From Comamonas suwonensis (GTDB lineage Bacteria; Pseudomonadota; Gammaproteobacteria; Burkholderiales; Burkholderiaceae_C), in the NCBI RefSeq assembly GCF_012844455.2, contig NZ_JABBCQ020000002.1, positions 186,001 to 250,000 of the forward strand: 64,000 nt of DNA. The letters are read 5' to 3'. Numbering within the stretch: the stretch's first letter is position 1; each line of letters begins with the position of its first letter. The translations under genes were made by a program, and so were the position numbers. The notes beneath the pieces were generated by a model that did not search any database, was not told the origin of the DNA, and was given only the letters and a program-made list of their open reading frames with translations. Positions 32,723 to 42,164 of the stretch are shown here, in pieces.

Positions 32723-34582
32723 TTAGCCCATGCGGCGATTGCCGTAGATGCTCTCAATTTCATGAGCATAGCGGGCCAGAATGGGGGCGCGCTTGACCTT
32801 CATCGTGGGAGTGAGCAACTGGTTCTCCACGCTCCACGGCTCCAGCGTCAGCAGCAATGCACGCGGCTGGGCGTAGCTGGGAAAATCCACACTCAGGGCC
32901 TGCAGGCGCTTGAGCACAGCCTGCACCACCGATGGCTGGCGCAGGGTTTCGGGGTTGTCTGCATCCCAGCCGTTTTCGCGGGCAAACAAAGCCCAGTTTT
33001 CTGCATTGAGCACTGCAATCGCGCTCACATAGGGACGGTGGTCGCCCAGCACCATGATTTGCTCGATCAGCGGGTCGGCCAGCAGCGACAGTTCCAGATC
33101 AGCGGGCGATATTTTCTCGCCGGTCGAGGTGACGATGATTTCCTTGAGTCGCCCCATCAGGCGGATGCGGCCCTTGACCAGCTCAGCCTGATCCCCGGTG
33201 CGCAGCCAGCCGTCCTCGGTGAACGCCGCAGCCGTTTCTTCGGGGCGCTTCCAGTAGCCCTTCATCACAATCGCGCCGCGTACTTGCAACTCATGCTGCT
33301 CGCCAATACGAACCTCAACGCTTGGCAGGGGCTCACCCACGGTGGCAGGGTCATTGCTGTCCAGCGTGACGACGGAGATCACAGGCGTGGTTTCCGTCAT
33401 GCCATAGCCTTGCAGCAGCGGTACATCCAGCGCCAGAAAGGTACGGGCCGTGCTTTGCGGAATGGCAGCGCCACCCGTAATCGCCATGCGCACGCAGCCG
33501 CCAAACATCTGGGCGATCTGCTGGCCGAGCTGCGCATGGGCCGCAGGGGCGGGCGTGCCAATCAGCGACGCATCGTGCTTATGCAGGTCGGTAATGTTCT
33601 GGCGCGCACAGAAGTTGGCCCAGCCCCATTCCACAGCCGCCTCAAAGGCCTGGCGCTCGGCTTCGGGGCCGGCAAGAAATTTTTCCAGCAACTTGGCATG
33701 CACGCGCTCATAAATGCGTGGCACGCAGACAAGGATGGTGGGTTTTTCGGTCTGCATGTCTTGCATCAGCAAGGCGGCAGAACGCGCATAGGCCGTGCAG
33801 GCACCACTGGCAATGGCTAGGTAGTAGCCCACGGTGCGCTCAAAGGTGTGCGAGAGCGGCAGAAAGGACAAAAAGCGATCGTCCTGGCGCGGGTGCACGC
33901 GCTCGGCAAAGTCTGAGACATCGGCCATCACATTGGCGTGGGTCAGCATCACGCCCTTGGGCTTGCCCGTGGTCCCCGAGGTGTAGACGATGGCTGCCAC
34001 ATCGCCAGGCTCTGGCAGAGCCGGTGCGGGCTGGCTTGCCATGGCTGAGCCTTGTTGCAGCCAGTCTGCCAGCGCCAGCACTCGGGGCTGGCCAAGGCTG
34101 ACTTGCGGGGCTGTCAAGCCGTCCGCCACCACCACGGTCTGCAGGCTGGACATGGCATAGTCTGTGGCGCGCAGGCGCTCCCATTGGCTCAGGCTGCTCA
34201 GCACCAGCAGGCTGATGTCGGCGTTATCAAAAATATAGGCAATGCTGGCCGGGTTGTCCGTGGTGTGCACGGGCACCGAGATCGCGCCCATCTGCAAGGC
34301 AGCCTGATCTACGCACATGGCGTTGACGCTGTTGGGCAGCCAGATGCCGATACGGTCCCCATGCTGCAGCGCGCTTTGCTGCAAGGCCGCACGAAACTGC
34401 ATGACGGCGACACCTGCCTGCGCCCAGCTGAGCTGAGTCCAGGGCTGGTCTTTGCCCGCAAATTCACGATAGGCAGACAAGTCAGGCGTGGCCGCCACGC
34501 GCGCTTGCAGCATGTGGGCCAGGCTGCGCTGCTGCCAGGGTTGGGTAAGCGGTTGACCCAAAACAGATTGGCTCATAAACAT
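32723..34582 (-). CDS. Long-chain fatty acid--CoA ligase (AMP-forming)
   Basis: Activates fatty acids to acyl-CoA through acyl-AMP. It is 619 residues, as in the long FACS-type branch. The P-loop IVYTSGTTGKPKGVMLTHAN, the LLQGYGMTETTP block (A5 motif), DGWLRTGDQAEL (A7) and GRLKEIIVTSTGEKISP (A8) are intact, and the C-terminal Lys of A10 lies near TPTMKVKR. There is no signal peptide. ATG at 34582 or 34576. It has a 217-bp upstream gap with two hairpins but no recognised operator. Confidence 0.93.
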   Translation of the reverse strand: MFMSQSVLGQPLTQPWQQRSLAHMLQARVAATPDLSAYREFAGKDQPWTQLSWAQAGVAVMQFRAALQQSALQHGDRIGIWLPNSVNAMCVDQAALQMGAISVPVHTTDNPASIAYIFDNADISLLVLSSLSQWERLRATDYAMSSLQTVVVADGLTAPQVSLGQPRVLALADWLQQGSAMASQPAPALPEPGDVAAIVYTSGTTGKPKGVMLTHANVMADVSDFAERVHPRQDDRFLSFLPLSHTFERTVGYYLAIASGACTAYARSAALLMQDMQTEKPTILVCVPRIYERVHAKLLEKFLAGPEAERQAFEAAVEWGWANFCARQNITDLHKHDASLIGTPAPAAHAQLGQQIAQMFGGCVRMAITGGAAIPQSTARTFLALDVPLLQGYGMTETTPVISVVTLDSNDPATVGEPLPSVEVRIGEQHELQVRGAIVMKGYWKRPEETAAAFTEDGWLRTGDQAELVKGRIRLMGRLKEIIVTSTGEKISPADLELSLLADPLIEQIMVLGDHRPYVSAIAVLNAENWALFARENGWDADNPETLRQPSVVQAVLKRLQALSVDFPSYAQPRALLLTLEPWSVENQLLTPTMKVKRAPILARYAHEIESIYGNRRMG

Positions 34583-34799
34583 CAAAAAATAAAATGCAAC
34601 AAAACGCAGGCTAGAGCCATGCTCCGACCATGTTTGTAGGCTGGAATGAAGTTCGCCCGAAGGCTGGACCTGCGCAAGCAGCGTGCTTGCGACATCAGGC
34701 CCCAGTCCGCCGAGTAGGTGAATGGGTCAACTGATTGTGCAACGCCCCTTCAGGAGAGGCGAACCCGCTATCAAATAGCTAGCTTATCGCGATGACTAT
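34583..34799. other. Gap upstream of the acyl-CoA ligase gene
   Basis: Contains CGCAAGCA-GCG-TGCTTGCG (34673-34691), a perfect 8-bp hairpin. It also holds CGCCCC/GGAGAGGCG-type pairing near 34743-34761 and a degenerate dispersed-repeat copy (CTATCAAATAGCTAGCTTA, 34768-34786). It should hold the ligase promoter, but no clear -35/-10 pair is seen. Confidence 0.5.
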
Positions 34800-36557
34800 T
34801 CATAGAGTTTTGCGGACCTCATCAACTCTATGAATATTTTCTATAGGGACCGCAATCAGCTCGGCCACAGTCATCACATCCAGCTGGGCGCGCTGCCACA
34901 ACGGCTGCACCGCTTCAGAGGGCTGGAGCAAAAGGCGCTGCACCAGTGGCTCGACCAGCGTGGTCTGCGGGTCTACCAACAGCACATAACGAGGCTCCGT
35001 ACTTTCCAGCGACACATAGGCATCTGGTGGCTGCACGGCGCCCACCCAGTCCAGCTGGGCCAGCGCCTGCAGCACCGGTTGAATCTGCGAAGCTTCGATG
35101 CGCAGACGGCGCGAGAGCTGGTGCACAAACAGGCCTTTGTGGGGTAGCTCTCGCTCTTTGGCCAGGCATTGCAGTACCTCGACGGCCAGCTCAAACTGCC
35201 AGCCCCTGTGGCCCGTCATCCGCTCCACCCCGCTGAGGATGGTGGGCAGATAGGCGGTGACCAGAGCACCCGTCAGCACAATACTCCAGGCCACATACAT
35301 CCAGATCAGCAAAATGGGCAGCGTGGCAAATGCGCCGTAAATCACCGAATAGGTGGGCACCGACGCCAGGTAAACACCCAGCGCCTTCTTGGCTACTTCC
35401 ATGAAAACAGCCACAAACACGCCACCCACCACGGCATGGCGCCAGCGCACCGGCGTGTTGGGCACGTAGTGATAAAGCCCGGCCATGCCTGCGGCCAGCA
35501 CGACAAATTCGATGGAGTCAAACACAAAGCGCAAACTGGCTGGCAGCGCGTTGACCAGCCCTTTGGATGCAGACATCACATACGACGACAGCACCAGACT
35601 CAGACCCAGCAGCAGCGGCCCCAGCGTGATGGCAGCCCAGTAAATCAGCACGCGCTGGCCCAGCGGACGCAACTGGCGCACACGCCAGATGTTGTTGAGC
35701 GTGCGGTCAATGGTCAGGATCAGCGCAAGCGCCGTCACCATCAAAATGGAAAAACCCACCAGACCCAGCTGGCTGGCCTTGGACGCAAACTGCGTGAGAT
35801 AACCCAGCACCTGCCGCGCAATGGTCTCGGGGATCAGGCTGTCCATCAGCCAGCGCTCCAGTACCAGTTGCGCCTTGCCAAAGATGGGGAAGGCCGTGAA
35901 CAAAGCCAGCGCCACGGTAAAAAATGGCACCAGCGCCAGCAGCGAGGTGAAAGTGAGGCTGCTGGCCGTCACACCCAGCCGGTCTTCCTTGAAGCGGGCC
36001 AGCAGCACCTGCGCGGTGTTTTTCCATGGGAAGGTACGCAGGCGCAACTGCACGCGGCGGCTTTGGCGGTGGAATTCGTCCCTCAGCTCTTGCTTGCTGG
36101 GCACGCGTGGTTTGGGAATGCGCCCGGCCAAGTCTTTACAACCCGCCAGCAGCACTTTGGCCTTGCCAAACCTGTCGGCAGACGCTTTTCTTATTTCTGA
36201 ACTTACTCCTGAAATAGAAGCAGTTTCCGCTTGATGCGCCTGGGCTGACGGCATGTTTGGTGCTGAAGGCGAAGCGTAGCCAGACCAGCTCTGACCCGCC
36301 TGACTGAAGGATGCAGTCTGTGGCGCAACGGACGGAGCACCAGATGGAACGGCTTGCTGCGGAGGCCGGTCCGCATGGGACGAATTCAATGGCGGCGCGA
36401 ACGGAGGTTCTTGGGCATCAAACTGCGGCTCGTGCAAGCTGGGCTCTTGGCGCAGATGCGGCTCGGGCAAAGGTGTCACACCCGCTGGTGATGGCGGCTG
36501 TGCCTGCGGATTTCCTTCCAACGCAGTCCAGAAACCAGTGCGGTCATTTTTCTTCAT
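34800..36557 (-). CDS. YihY/BrkB family inner-membrane protein with Pro/Gln-rich N-terminal extension
   Basis: 585 residues. About 1-140 is a low-complexity Pro/Gln/Ser region; about 185-430 is the YihY/BrkB domain with six or so membrane helices (RLGVTASSLTFTSLLALVPF, then PLLLGLSLVLSSYVM). After about 445 comes a cytosolic domain with a winged-helix look. BrkB was first linked to serum resistance in Bordetella, but the molecular role is unclear. ATG at 36557 has AAGGAG upstream. An A/T-rich dispersed-repeat copy lies in the N-terminal region, coding QAETASISGVSSEIRKAS. Confidence 0.88.
   Translation of the reverse strand: MKKNDRTGFWTALEGNPQAQPPSPAGVTPLPEPHLRQEPSLHEPQFDAQEPPFAPPLNSSHADRPPQQAVPSGAPSVAPQTASFSQAGQSWSGYASPSAPNMPSAQAHQAETASISGVSSEIRKASADRFGKAKVLLAGCKDLAGRIPKPRVPSKQELRDEFHRQSRRVQLRLRTFPWKNTAQVLLARFKEDRLGVTASSLTFTSLLALVPFFTVALALFTAFPIFGKAQLVLERWLMDSLIPETIARQVLGYLTQFASKASQLGLVGFSILMVTALALILTIDRTLNNIWRVRQLRPLGQRVLIYWAAITLGPLLLGLSLVLSSYVMSASKGLVNALPASLRFVFDSIEFVVLAAGMAGLYHYVPNTPVRWRHAVVGGVFVAVFMEVAKKALGVYLASVPTYSVIYGAFATLPILLIWMYVAWSIVLTGALVTAYLPTILSGVERMTGHRGWQFELAVEVLQCLAKERELPHKGLFVHQLSRRLRIEASQIQPVLQALAQLDWVGAVQPPDAYVSLESTEPRYVLLVDPQTTLVEPLVQRLLLQPSEAVQPLWQRAQLDVMTVAELIAVPIENIHRVDEVRKTL
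36182..36235. repeat. Dispersed repeat copy inside the YihY/BrkB gene
   Basis: GAAATAGAAGCAGTTTCCGC followed by TTGAT (36211-36235) resembles the RC form of the repeat, and the flanking 30 bp are markedly A/T-rich in a GC-rich gene. The match is looser than for the other copies. Confidence 0.5.
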
Positions 36558-36685
36558 GGCTGCACTCCTTTCACGCGAAAAAGGGAGAAAAAGGAGTCAG
36601 GGGCCTGCGCAAAATCAAACGCAAGATTGAAAAGAAAAAATCCGGATTCAAAGGAAGCTGCCATGGTCGATATGATGCCACTGCT

Positions 36686-37141
36686 ATGACCGACGCCCTC
36701 TCGCCCCGCGCCCCCGAAAACACTTCCTCACCAATCAATCAGCCCGGCACTGACGTGGCCGCTACCCGCTGGCTGGCCGTTGGCTGTCTGCTTGCGCTGA
36801 TGGTGCTGTGCGTGGCCTGGGAGCTGTGGCTTGCGCCCGTGCGCCCCGGCGGCACGCTGCTCTTCCTCAAGGCGCTGCCGCTGGCCTTTGCCGTGATTGG
36901 TCTGCTCAAGCGCCGCATGTACACCTATCGCTGGATGAGCCTGCTGGTGTGGCTGTACTTCACCGAAGGCGTGGTGCGCGGTTGGAGCGACCCTGCCCCC
37001 AGCCGCTGGCTGGCGCTGATGGAGGTGGGACTGTGCGTGCTGCTCTTCATCGCCTGCGCGGCCCATGTGCGCCTGCGCCAGAAGGCAGCCAAGGCCGCCA
37101 TGGCTGCTGCCACAGCTCAATCCGGCGCAATGCCCTCATAG
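36686..37141 (+). CDS. DUF2069 domain-containing membrane protein
   Basis: 151 residues with a polar N terminus, then about four hydrophobic segments (ALMVLCVAWELWLAP, LPLAFAVIGLLKRR, WMSLLVWLYFTEGVVRGWSD, CVLLFIACAAHVRLR), matching DUF2069. Function unknown. ATG at 36686; the same frame is open upstream without support. Its last 25 bp overlap the convergent LysR gene. Confidence 0.85.
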   Translation: MTDALSPRAPENTSSPINQPGTDVAATRWLAVGCLLALMVLCVAWELWLAPVRPGGTLLFLKALPLAFAVIGLLKRRMYTYRWMSLLVWLYFTEGVVRGWSDPAPSRWLALMEVGLCVLLFIACAAHVRLRQKAAKAAMAAATAQSGAMPS

Positions 37142-38061
37142 CGCGCCAGCGTCTGCACCTGAGCGGCCAACGCTTCAAACAGCAGCTGCGCAGCGGGTGA
37201 CAGAGCCCGGCGTGGCCGCTGAATCAGCAAGGTGCGGCGCAGAATGCGCGGTGCATCGAGCAGACGAAAACCCAAGTCCCCCTGTAATCCCAGCGACGGA
37301 TGCCGCGCCGTCAGTGCCGGGACAATGCTCACGCCCAGCCCCAGACTCACTGCCTCAAACAGCAACTGCGGGTTAGACAGGCGCAGCGACGGTTGCAGCA
37401 CATTCGCCGGCATGCCCGGCGCAGCGGCCAACAACTGGCTGATGGCGGTATCGGTGGTCAGCCCCACAAACGGCAGATGGGCCAGATCAGCCGCCACCAG
37501 TCGTGTGGCCAGCAGCAATGGCTCATCTGCGCGGGCGACCAACACCATCGCATCGCTCACCAGCGGCTGGGTCAGCAAATCTCCGCCTGCCGGGTGGGCC
37601 GCACCCACGCCAAAATCTACCAGCCCGGCCTGTACACGCTGGGCAATACCTTCGGCGCTGTCTTCAATCAGATCCACCTCAATACCCGGGTACTGCGCAC
37701 GCAGCGCGGGCAACACCGGCAGCAGCAACACAGCCAGCACCGATGGCGCAGCCGCAATGCGCACCTTGCCCCGGCGCAACGCCGCCAAGTCGCCCAGGTT
37801 CTGAAAGCCTTGCTCCAGCGTGTCAAAAGCCTGGCGCACATCGACCAGAAAGGCCTGGCCCGCGCTGGTCAGCCCCACGGTGCGCGTGGTGCGGTCAAAC
37901 AGGCGCATACCAAGCGCGTCTTCCAGCTGACGAATGGATTCGGACAGGGCCGACTGCGTCAGACACAGCTCCCGCGCTGCCGGGGCAAACGCGCCCTGCC
38001 GCGCCACCTCATCAAAGGCACGCAGCTGGCGCAGGCTGACATTATTCGGAAAAACTGGCAT
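37117..38061 (-). CDS. LysR family transcriptional regulator
   Basis: 314 residues: an N-terminal winged helix-turn-helix (about 8-66; ARELCLTQSALSESIRQLED) and a substrate-binding domain (about 95-300). It is divergent from the FAD-linked oxidase gene, the usual layout when the regulator controls its neighbour, so regulation of 2-hydroxy-acid oxidation is inferred. A partial palindrome next to its start may be its operator. The 3' end overlaps the DUF2069 gene. Confidence 0.95.
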   Translation of the reverse strand: MPVFPNNVSLRQLRAFDEVARQGAFAPAARELCLTQSALSESIRQLEDALGMRLFDRTTRTVGLTSAGQAFLVDVRQAFDTLEQGFQNLGDLAALRRGKVRIAAAPSVLAVLLLPVLPALRAQYPGIEVDLIEDSAEGIAQRVQAGLVDFGVGAAHPAGGDLLTQPLVSDAMVLVARADEPLLLATRLVAADLAHLPFVGLTTDTAISQLLAAAPGMPANVLQPSLRLSNPQLLFEAVSLGLGVSIVPALTARHPSLGLQGDLGFRLLDAPRILRRTLLIQRPRRALSPAAQLLFEALAAQVQTLARYEGIAPD

Positions 38062-38066
38062 AACCC

Positions 38067-38082
38067 ATCAATTTATTTCGAT
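38067..38082. promoter_or_regulatory. Candidate LysR-type operator
   Basis: ATCAATTTATTTCGAT is an imperfect palindrome (ATCAA/TCGAT arms) with the A/T-rich T-N11-A character of LysR sites. It lies 6 bp before the regulator's ATG and in the region shared with the divergent oxidase. Confidence 0.35.
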
Positions 38083-38204
38083 TGCCCCGAAGTTTGCCAT
38101 GTTCTACGCTTGCGGCTTCGTGGTTTTCCTCGGCCAGTGCCGCTATGTGGCTTAGGATTTCCTCTGTTTCTCCTCTCTGCCGCCCCTGCTGCGGCCCGCT
38201 TGCC

Positions 38205-39635
38205 ATGACTTCCACTGCTTTGCTTGATTCCCTGCGCCAGATCGTTACTGCCAACCATGTGCTGACCGACGGCGATCTGTCCGCCTACGAGCAGGACTGG
38301 CGCAAGCGCGTGCACGGCAAGGCCCTGGCCGTGGTGCGTCCCGGCAATACGGCCGAAGTGGCCGCCGTGGTCAAGGCCTGCGCAGCCGCTGGCGTGCAGA
38401 TCGTGCCCCAGGGCGGCAACACCGGGCTGTCGGTGGGCTCCACGCCCGACAACAGCGGCCAGCAAATCGTGCTGAACCTCACGCGCCTGAATGCCGTGCG
38501 CCATATCGACAAGGACAACCTGACCTTCACCGTCGAAGCGGGTTGCATTCTGCAAAACCTGCAGGAACTGGCAGACAAGCAAGGCCTGCTCTTTCCTCTG
38601 TCGCTGGCCGCCGAAGGCAGTTGCACGATTGGAGGCAATCTGGGCACCAACGCAGGCGGCACACAGGTAGTGCGCTATGGAAATACGCGTGATCTGTGTC
38701 TGGGCCTGGAAGTCGTTACGCCGCAGGGCGAGGTCTGGGATGGCCTCAAAGGCTTGCGCAAGGACAACACCGGCTACGACTTGCGCGACCTGTTCATCGG
38801 CAGCGAAGGGACTCTTGGCATCATCACCGCCGCGACCATGAAGCTGTTCCCCCAGCCCGCAGCACAGCTGACCGCCTTTGCCGCCGTGCCCAGCATGGAA
38901 GCCGCCGTGCGACTGCTGGGTCTGGCGCACCAGCATCTGGGTGCGGGCCTGACGGGTTTTGAAGTCATGGGGCAGTTTGCGCTGTCTCTGGTCGTCAAGC
39001 ACATGCCGCAGCTGCGCGTACCGTTCGCCGATATGGGTGACGAAGCCCCTTACTGCGTGCTGCTGGAAAACAGCGACAGCGAATCCGAACAGCACGCCCG
39101 CCTGCGCTTTGAGCACCTTCTCGAACTCGCCTTTGAAGACGGCTGTGTGGTCAACGCCGTGGTGGCCGAGAGCCTGAGCCAAGCCCATGACCTGTGGCAT
39201 ATCCGCGAGAGCATTCCGCTGGCGCAGGCCGAGGAAGGCCTGAACATCAAGCACGACATCTCGGTCGCCGCATCGCGCATTCCGGCCTTTGTGGAGCACG
39301 CGGATGAGGTGCTCAAGCGCGAAATTCCCGGCGTACGCCTGGTCAACTTCGGCCACCTGGGCGACGGCAATCTGCACTACAACGTGCAAGTCCCCGAGGG
39401 CGAAGACGGCAAGCAGTTTCTGCGCGAGAAAGAAGCGCTGGTCAACCACCTCGTCTATGAAGCCGTGGCGAAGTTTGACGGCTCCTTCTCGGCCGAGCAT
39501 GGCGTGGGCGCGCTGAAGACGGACAAGCTGGAAAAATACCAGTCCCCTGTTGCCCTGCAAATGATGCGCGCTATCAAAAATGCACTGGACCCGCAAGGCC
39601 TCATGAACCCTGGCGTGGTGCTGACGCGAGCCTGA
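38205..39635 (+). CDS. FAD-binding oxidoreductase (D-2-hydroxy-acid dehydrogenase type)
   Basis: 476 residues of the glycolate-oxidase-D / D-lactate-dehydrogenase group. The N-terminal FAD-binding domain has VQIVPQGGNTGLSVGSTPDN and GGNLGTNAGGTQVVRYGNTRD, followed by RKDNTGYDLRDLFIGSEGTLG. The C-terminal cap carries the metal-binding NFGHLGDGNLHYNV and the final EHGVGALKTDK. Substrate candidates are D-lactate, glycolate and D-2-hydroxyglutarate. ATG at 38205. Confidence 0.93.
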   Translation: MTSTALLDSLRQIVTANHVLTDGDLSAYEQDWRKRVHGKALAVVRPGNTAEVAAVVKACAAAGVQIVPQGGNTGLSVGSTPDNSGQQIVLNLTRLNAVRHIDKDNLTFTVEAGCILQNLQELADKQGLLFPLSLAAEGSCTIGGNLGTNAGGTQVVRYGNTRDLCLGLEVVTPQGEVWDGLKGLRKDNTGYDLRDLFIGSEGTLGIITAATMKLFPQPAAQLTAFAAVPSMEAAVRLLGLAHQHLGAGLTGFEVMGQFALSLVVKHMPQLRVPFADMGDEAPYCVLLENSDSESEQHARLRFEHLLELAFEDGCVVNAVVAESLSQAHDLWHIRESIPLAQAEEGLNIKHDISVAASRIPAFVEHADEVLKREIPGVRLVNFGHLGDGNLHYNVQVPEGEDGKQFLREKEALVNHLVYEAVAKFDGSFSAEHGVGALKTDKLEKYQSPVALQMMRAIKNALDPQGLMNPGVVLTRA

Positions 39636-39650
39636 TTGCCAAGCGCCCAC

Positions 39651-39683
39651 AAAAAAGCCCTGCGAGGAATTGCAGGGCTTTTT
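39651..39683. terminator. Bidirectional terminator between oxidoreductase and lipoprotein genes
   Basis: AAAAAGCCCTGC/GCAGGGCTTTTT, a 12-bp stem with an 8-nt loop, between convergent ends at 39635 and 39698. Confidence 0.92.
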
Positions 39684-39697
39684 GGCATGTTCACGAC

Positions 39698-40321
39698 TCA
39701 GGAAGCGGGCTGCTGATTGGCAATCAAGGTCTGCATATCTTGAGGCCATGGAATGTCTGCGCCATCCACATCGGTAAACACGATCTGTTTGCCCTCCGTC
39801 AGCAGCCAGATGCGCAGGCCATTGCGGGCAGGGTCAATCACCACGCCCGCAGACTCTTCACCCCCCATGCGCTGGCGGTTGCCGAACACGGTCAGCATAT
39901 TTTCCTGCGTCTCCAGCGGGCCCACCGTCTCCAGATTCTTGAGCACGGTTTCATAGTACTTGCCCGTCAGCGCCTTCAGGCGTTCGGCCAGTACGCCGGT
40001 TTTCAGGTAGTCCACGCCATCCCAGCGGTACTTGCCTTCCATGCTTTTCAGGCTGGCCAGACCCTCTTGGCCATCCTTGGCCACATACAGCACGCGCACT
40101 TGCTCAACGGCAGGGCCAGGCACGACCTGCGCGGTCGCCGCAGGGGCTTGCTCAGGTGCAGTGGCCGCAGGCACGGCTGCTGGTTCTGGGGCCGGTGCAG
40201 GCACTTGCACAGGGGCATCAAGCGGGGCTGATGCTGCAGGGGCCTTGGTCTGGTCACAGCCCGCCAGCAAAGCCGCGCAGGCCAGTGCACTGGCGGCAGC
40301 CGTCATCAAAATTCGCGACAT
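39698..40321 (-). CDS. Hypothetical lipoprotein
   Basis: 207 residues. The signal peptide ends in the lipobox LLAGC (Cys at about 22), then a Pro/Ala-rich linker (about 27-70) and a globular domain with no family I recognise (YVAKDGQEGLASLKSMEGKY; NRQRMGGEESAGVVID). ATG at 40321 with TAAGGAG upstream. It is divergent from thyA. Confidence 0.82.
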   Translation of the reverse strand: MSRILMTAAASALACAALLAGCDQTKAPAASAPLDAPVQVPAPAPEPAAVPAATAPEQAPAATAQVVPGPAVEQVRVLYVAKDGQEGLASLKSMEGKYRWDGVDYLKTGVLAERLKALTGKYYETVLKNLETVGPLETQENMLTVFGNRQRMGGEESAGVVIDPARNGLRIWLLTEGKQIVFTDVDGADIPWPQDMQTLIANQQPAS

Positions 40322-40546
40322 CCAACAACTCCTTAGGTAATGGCTCAATTGTGCAGGTGCAAAAATGCATCAGCCCACTTAACGCCGCAGCACATAGGCT
40401 CTTTGACCTATCCCGCACAGCCAATCAACCTACACGTGGCAAACTCAAACCATTGCGCCCGCACAGAGTTCTGATCTGGGTGCCAGCCCCATTCAAGAGT
40501 CGGCCCCCGTCCTGTACGCTCGGCCGTCCCGTCCATCAATAGCACC

Positions 40547-41374
40547 ATGAACGCCAACATCCCCCTGCGCCCCGTGCGCAACCAGTACGAATCCTTTATG
40601 CGCCATGTCTTTGAGCAAGGCGTGGCCAAGGGCGACCGCACCGGCACAGGCACGCGCAGCGTGTTCGGCCACCAGATGCGTTTTGATCTGAGCGAAGGCT
40701 TTCCGCTGGTGACGACCAAGAAGGTTCACCTCAAGTCCATCATTCTGGAACTGCTGTGGTTTCTCCGTGGCGACAGCAACGTAAAGTGGCTGCAAGAGCG
40801 CGGCTGCACCATCTGGGACGAATGGGCTGACAAGACCACGGGTGACCTGGGTCCTGTGTACGGCGTGCAGTGGCGCAGCTGGCCCAAGGCCGACGGCACA
40901 CATATCGACCAGATTGCAGAAGTCGTCAAGCAGCTCAAGAACAGCCCCGATAGCCGCCGCATCATCGTCAGCGCCTGGAATGTGGCCGAGCTGGACCAGA
41001 TGGCGCTCATGCCCTGCCACGCTTTCTTCCAGTTCTACGTGGCCGAAGGCAAGCTCAGCTGCCAGCTGTACCAGCGCAGCGCCGATATCTTTTTGGGCGT
41101 GCCGTTCAACATCGCCAGCTATGCGCTGCTGACCCATATGCTGGCCCAGCAGTGCCACCTGGAGGTAGGTGACTTCATCTGGACCGGCGGCGACTGCCAT
41201 ATCTACAACAACCATTTCGAGCAGGTGCAAACCCAGCTGACGCGCCAGCCCTTTGCCTACCCGACGCTGAACATCAAGCGCAAGCCGGACTCCATCTTCG
41301 ACTACGAGTTTGACGACTTTGAAGTGCTGGATTATCAGCACCACGCGGGCATCAAGGCGCCTGTCGCGGTTTAA
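40547..41374 (+). CDS. thyA: Thymidylate synthase
   Basis: Methylates dUMP to dTMP with 5,10-methylene-THF. It is 275 residues. [20 protein letters not shown] is the N-terminal arginine/dUMP region, the catalytic Cys is in [12 protein letters not shown], and [14 protein letters not shown] and HIYNNH complete the site. folA follows after 119 bp, so the dihydrofolate made here is recycled by the next enzyme. Confidence 0.98.
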   Translation: MNANIPLRPVRNQYESFMRHVFEQGVAKGDRTGTGTRSVFGHQMRFDLSEGFPLVTTKKVHLKSIILELLWFLRGDSNVKWLQERGCTIWDEWADKTTGDLGPVYGVQWRSWPKADGTHIDQIAEVVKQLKNSPDSRRIIVSAWNVAELDQMALMPCHAFFQFYVAEGKLSCQLYQRSADIFLGVPFNIASYALLTHMLAQQCHLEVGDFIWTGGDCHIYNNHFEQVQTQLTRQPFAYPTLNIKRKPDSIFDYEFDDFEVLDYQHHAGIKAPVAV

Positions 41375-41389
41375 GCCGCACACTGTTCA

Positions 41390-41493
41390 CTATAAAAATC
41401 AAAGCTGCTTGCGCTTGATTTCAATAGGCTTCAAGATTTTTAGTATCTGAAATCTATGAATAACAAGCGCTAGCAGCTTCTTTATTGATAGCT
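41390..41493. repeat. Inverted pair of dispersed repeats between thyA and folA
   Basis: AAGCTGCTTGCGCTTGATTT (41402-41421) and AACAAGCGCTAGCAGCTTCT (from 41463) are inverted copies of the repeat about 45 bp apart, able to fold into one long hairpin in RNA or a cruciform in DNA. The right copy runs up to the folA ATG at 41494. Confidence 0.8.
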
Positions 41494-42000
41494 ATGGCCA
41501 TCCAACTCATTTATGCCCGCGCAGCCAACGGCGTCATCGGCAAGGACAACACCATGCCCTGGCACCTGCCAGAAGACATGGCGCACTTCAAAGAGCTGAC
41601 ACAGGGCTGCGCCGTCATCATGGGCCGCAAGACCTGGGACTCGCTGCCCGTGCGCTTTCGCCCCCTGCCCGGTCGCACCAATATCGTCGTCACCCGCCAA
41701 GGCGACTGGCAGCCCGAACCTGCATCCGACAAAGTGGTTCGCGCTGCCAGCCTTGAAGAGGCGCTGGAGCAGGCCCAGAAACTGTCGCAAGATATCTGGG
41801 TCATAGGCGGCGCGCAAATCTACGCGCAGGCCCTGCCACTGGCCGATGCCGTCGAAGTCACAGAAATTGGCCGCGACTACGAAGGAGATGCCCACGCGCC
41901 CGAGCTGGGCACCGAGTGGAAGGAAGTGCGCCGCAGCAGCCACACTGCAGCCAATGGCCTTCCCTACAGCTTTGTGCGCTTTGAACAGCGGGCTCCATAA
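41494..42000 (+). CDS. folA: Dihydrofolate reductase
   Basis: Reduces dihydrofolate to THF with NADPH; target of trimethoprim. It is 168 residues. IYARAANGVIGKDNTMPWHLPEDM at the N terminus holds the active-site acid and the Met20-type loop (read in two blocks), followed by MGRKTWDSLP and VIGGAQIYAQAL. ATG at 41494 lies directly after a dispersed repeat with no Shine-Dalgarno; an in-frame TTG at 41485 lies inside the repeat. Probably expressed with thyA. Confidence 0.97.
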   Translation: MAIQLIYARAANGVIGKDNTMPWHLPEDMAHFKELTQGCAVIMGRKTWDSLPVRFRPLPGRTNIVVTRQGDWQPEPASDKVVRAASLEEALEQAQKLSQDIWVIGGAQIYAQALPLADAVEVTEIGRDYEGDAHAPELGTEWKEVRRSSHTAANGLPYSFVRFEQRAP

Positions 42001-42164
42001 CTCCACCAACTGACACATAGACAGTCCAGCAAGAGACAGCATCCCTCTTGCCGCATGACTGCTGCATTGCAACAATCGTCAGGTTCACGCTGGCTTGCCG
42101 TATGACAATGGCAAGTCCGTTACCGGTCGCCTTCCCCAACCGCGCAAGCCCACAGCCCTTCACC

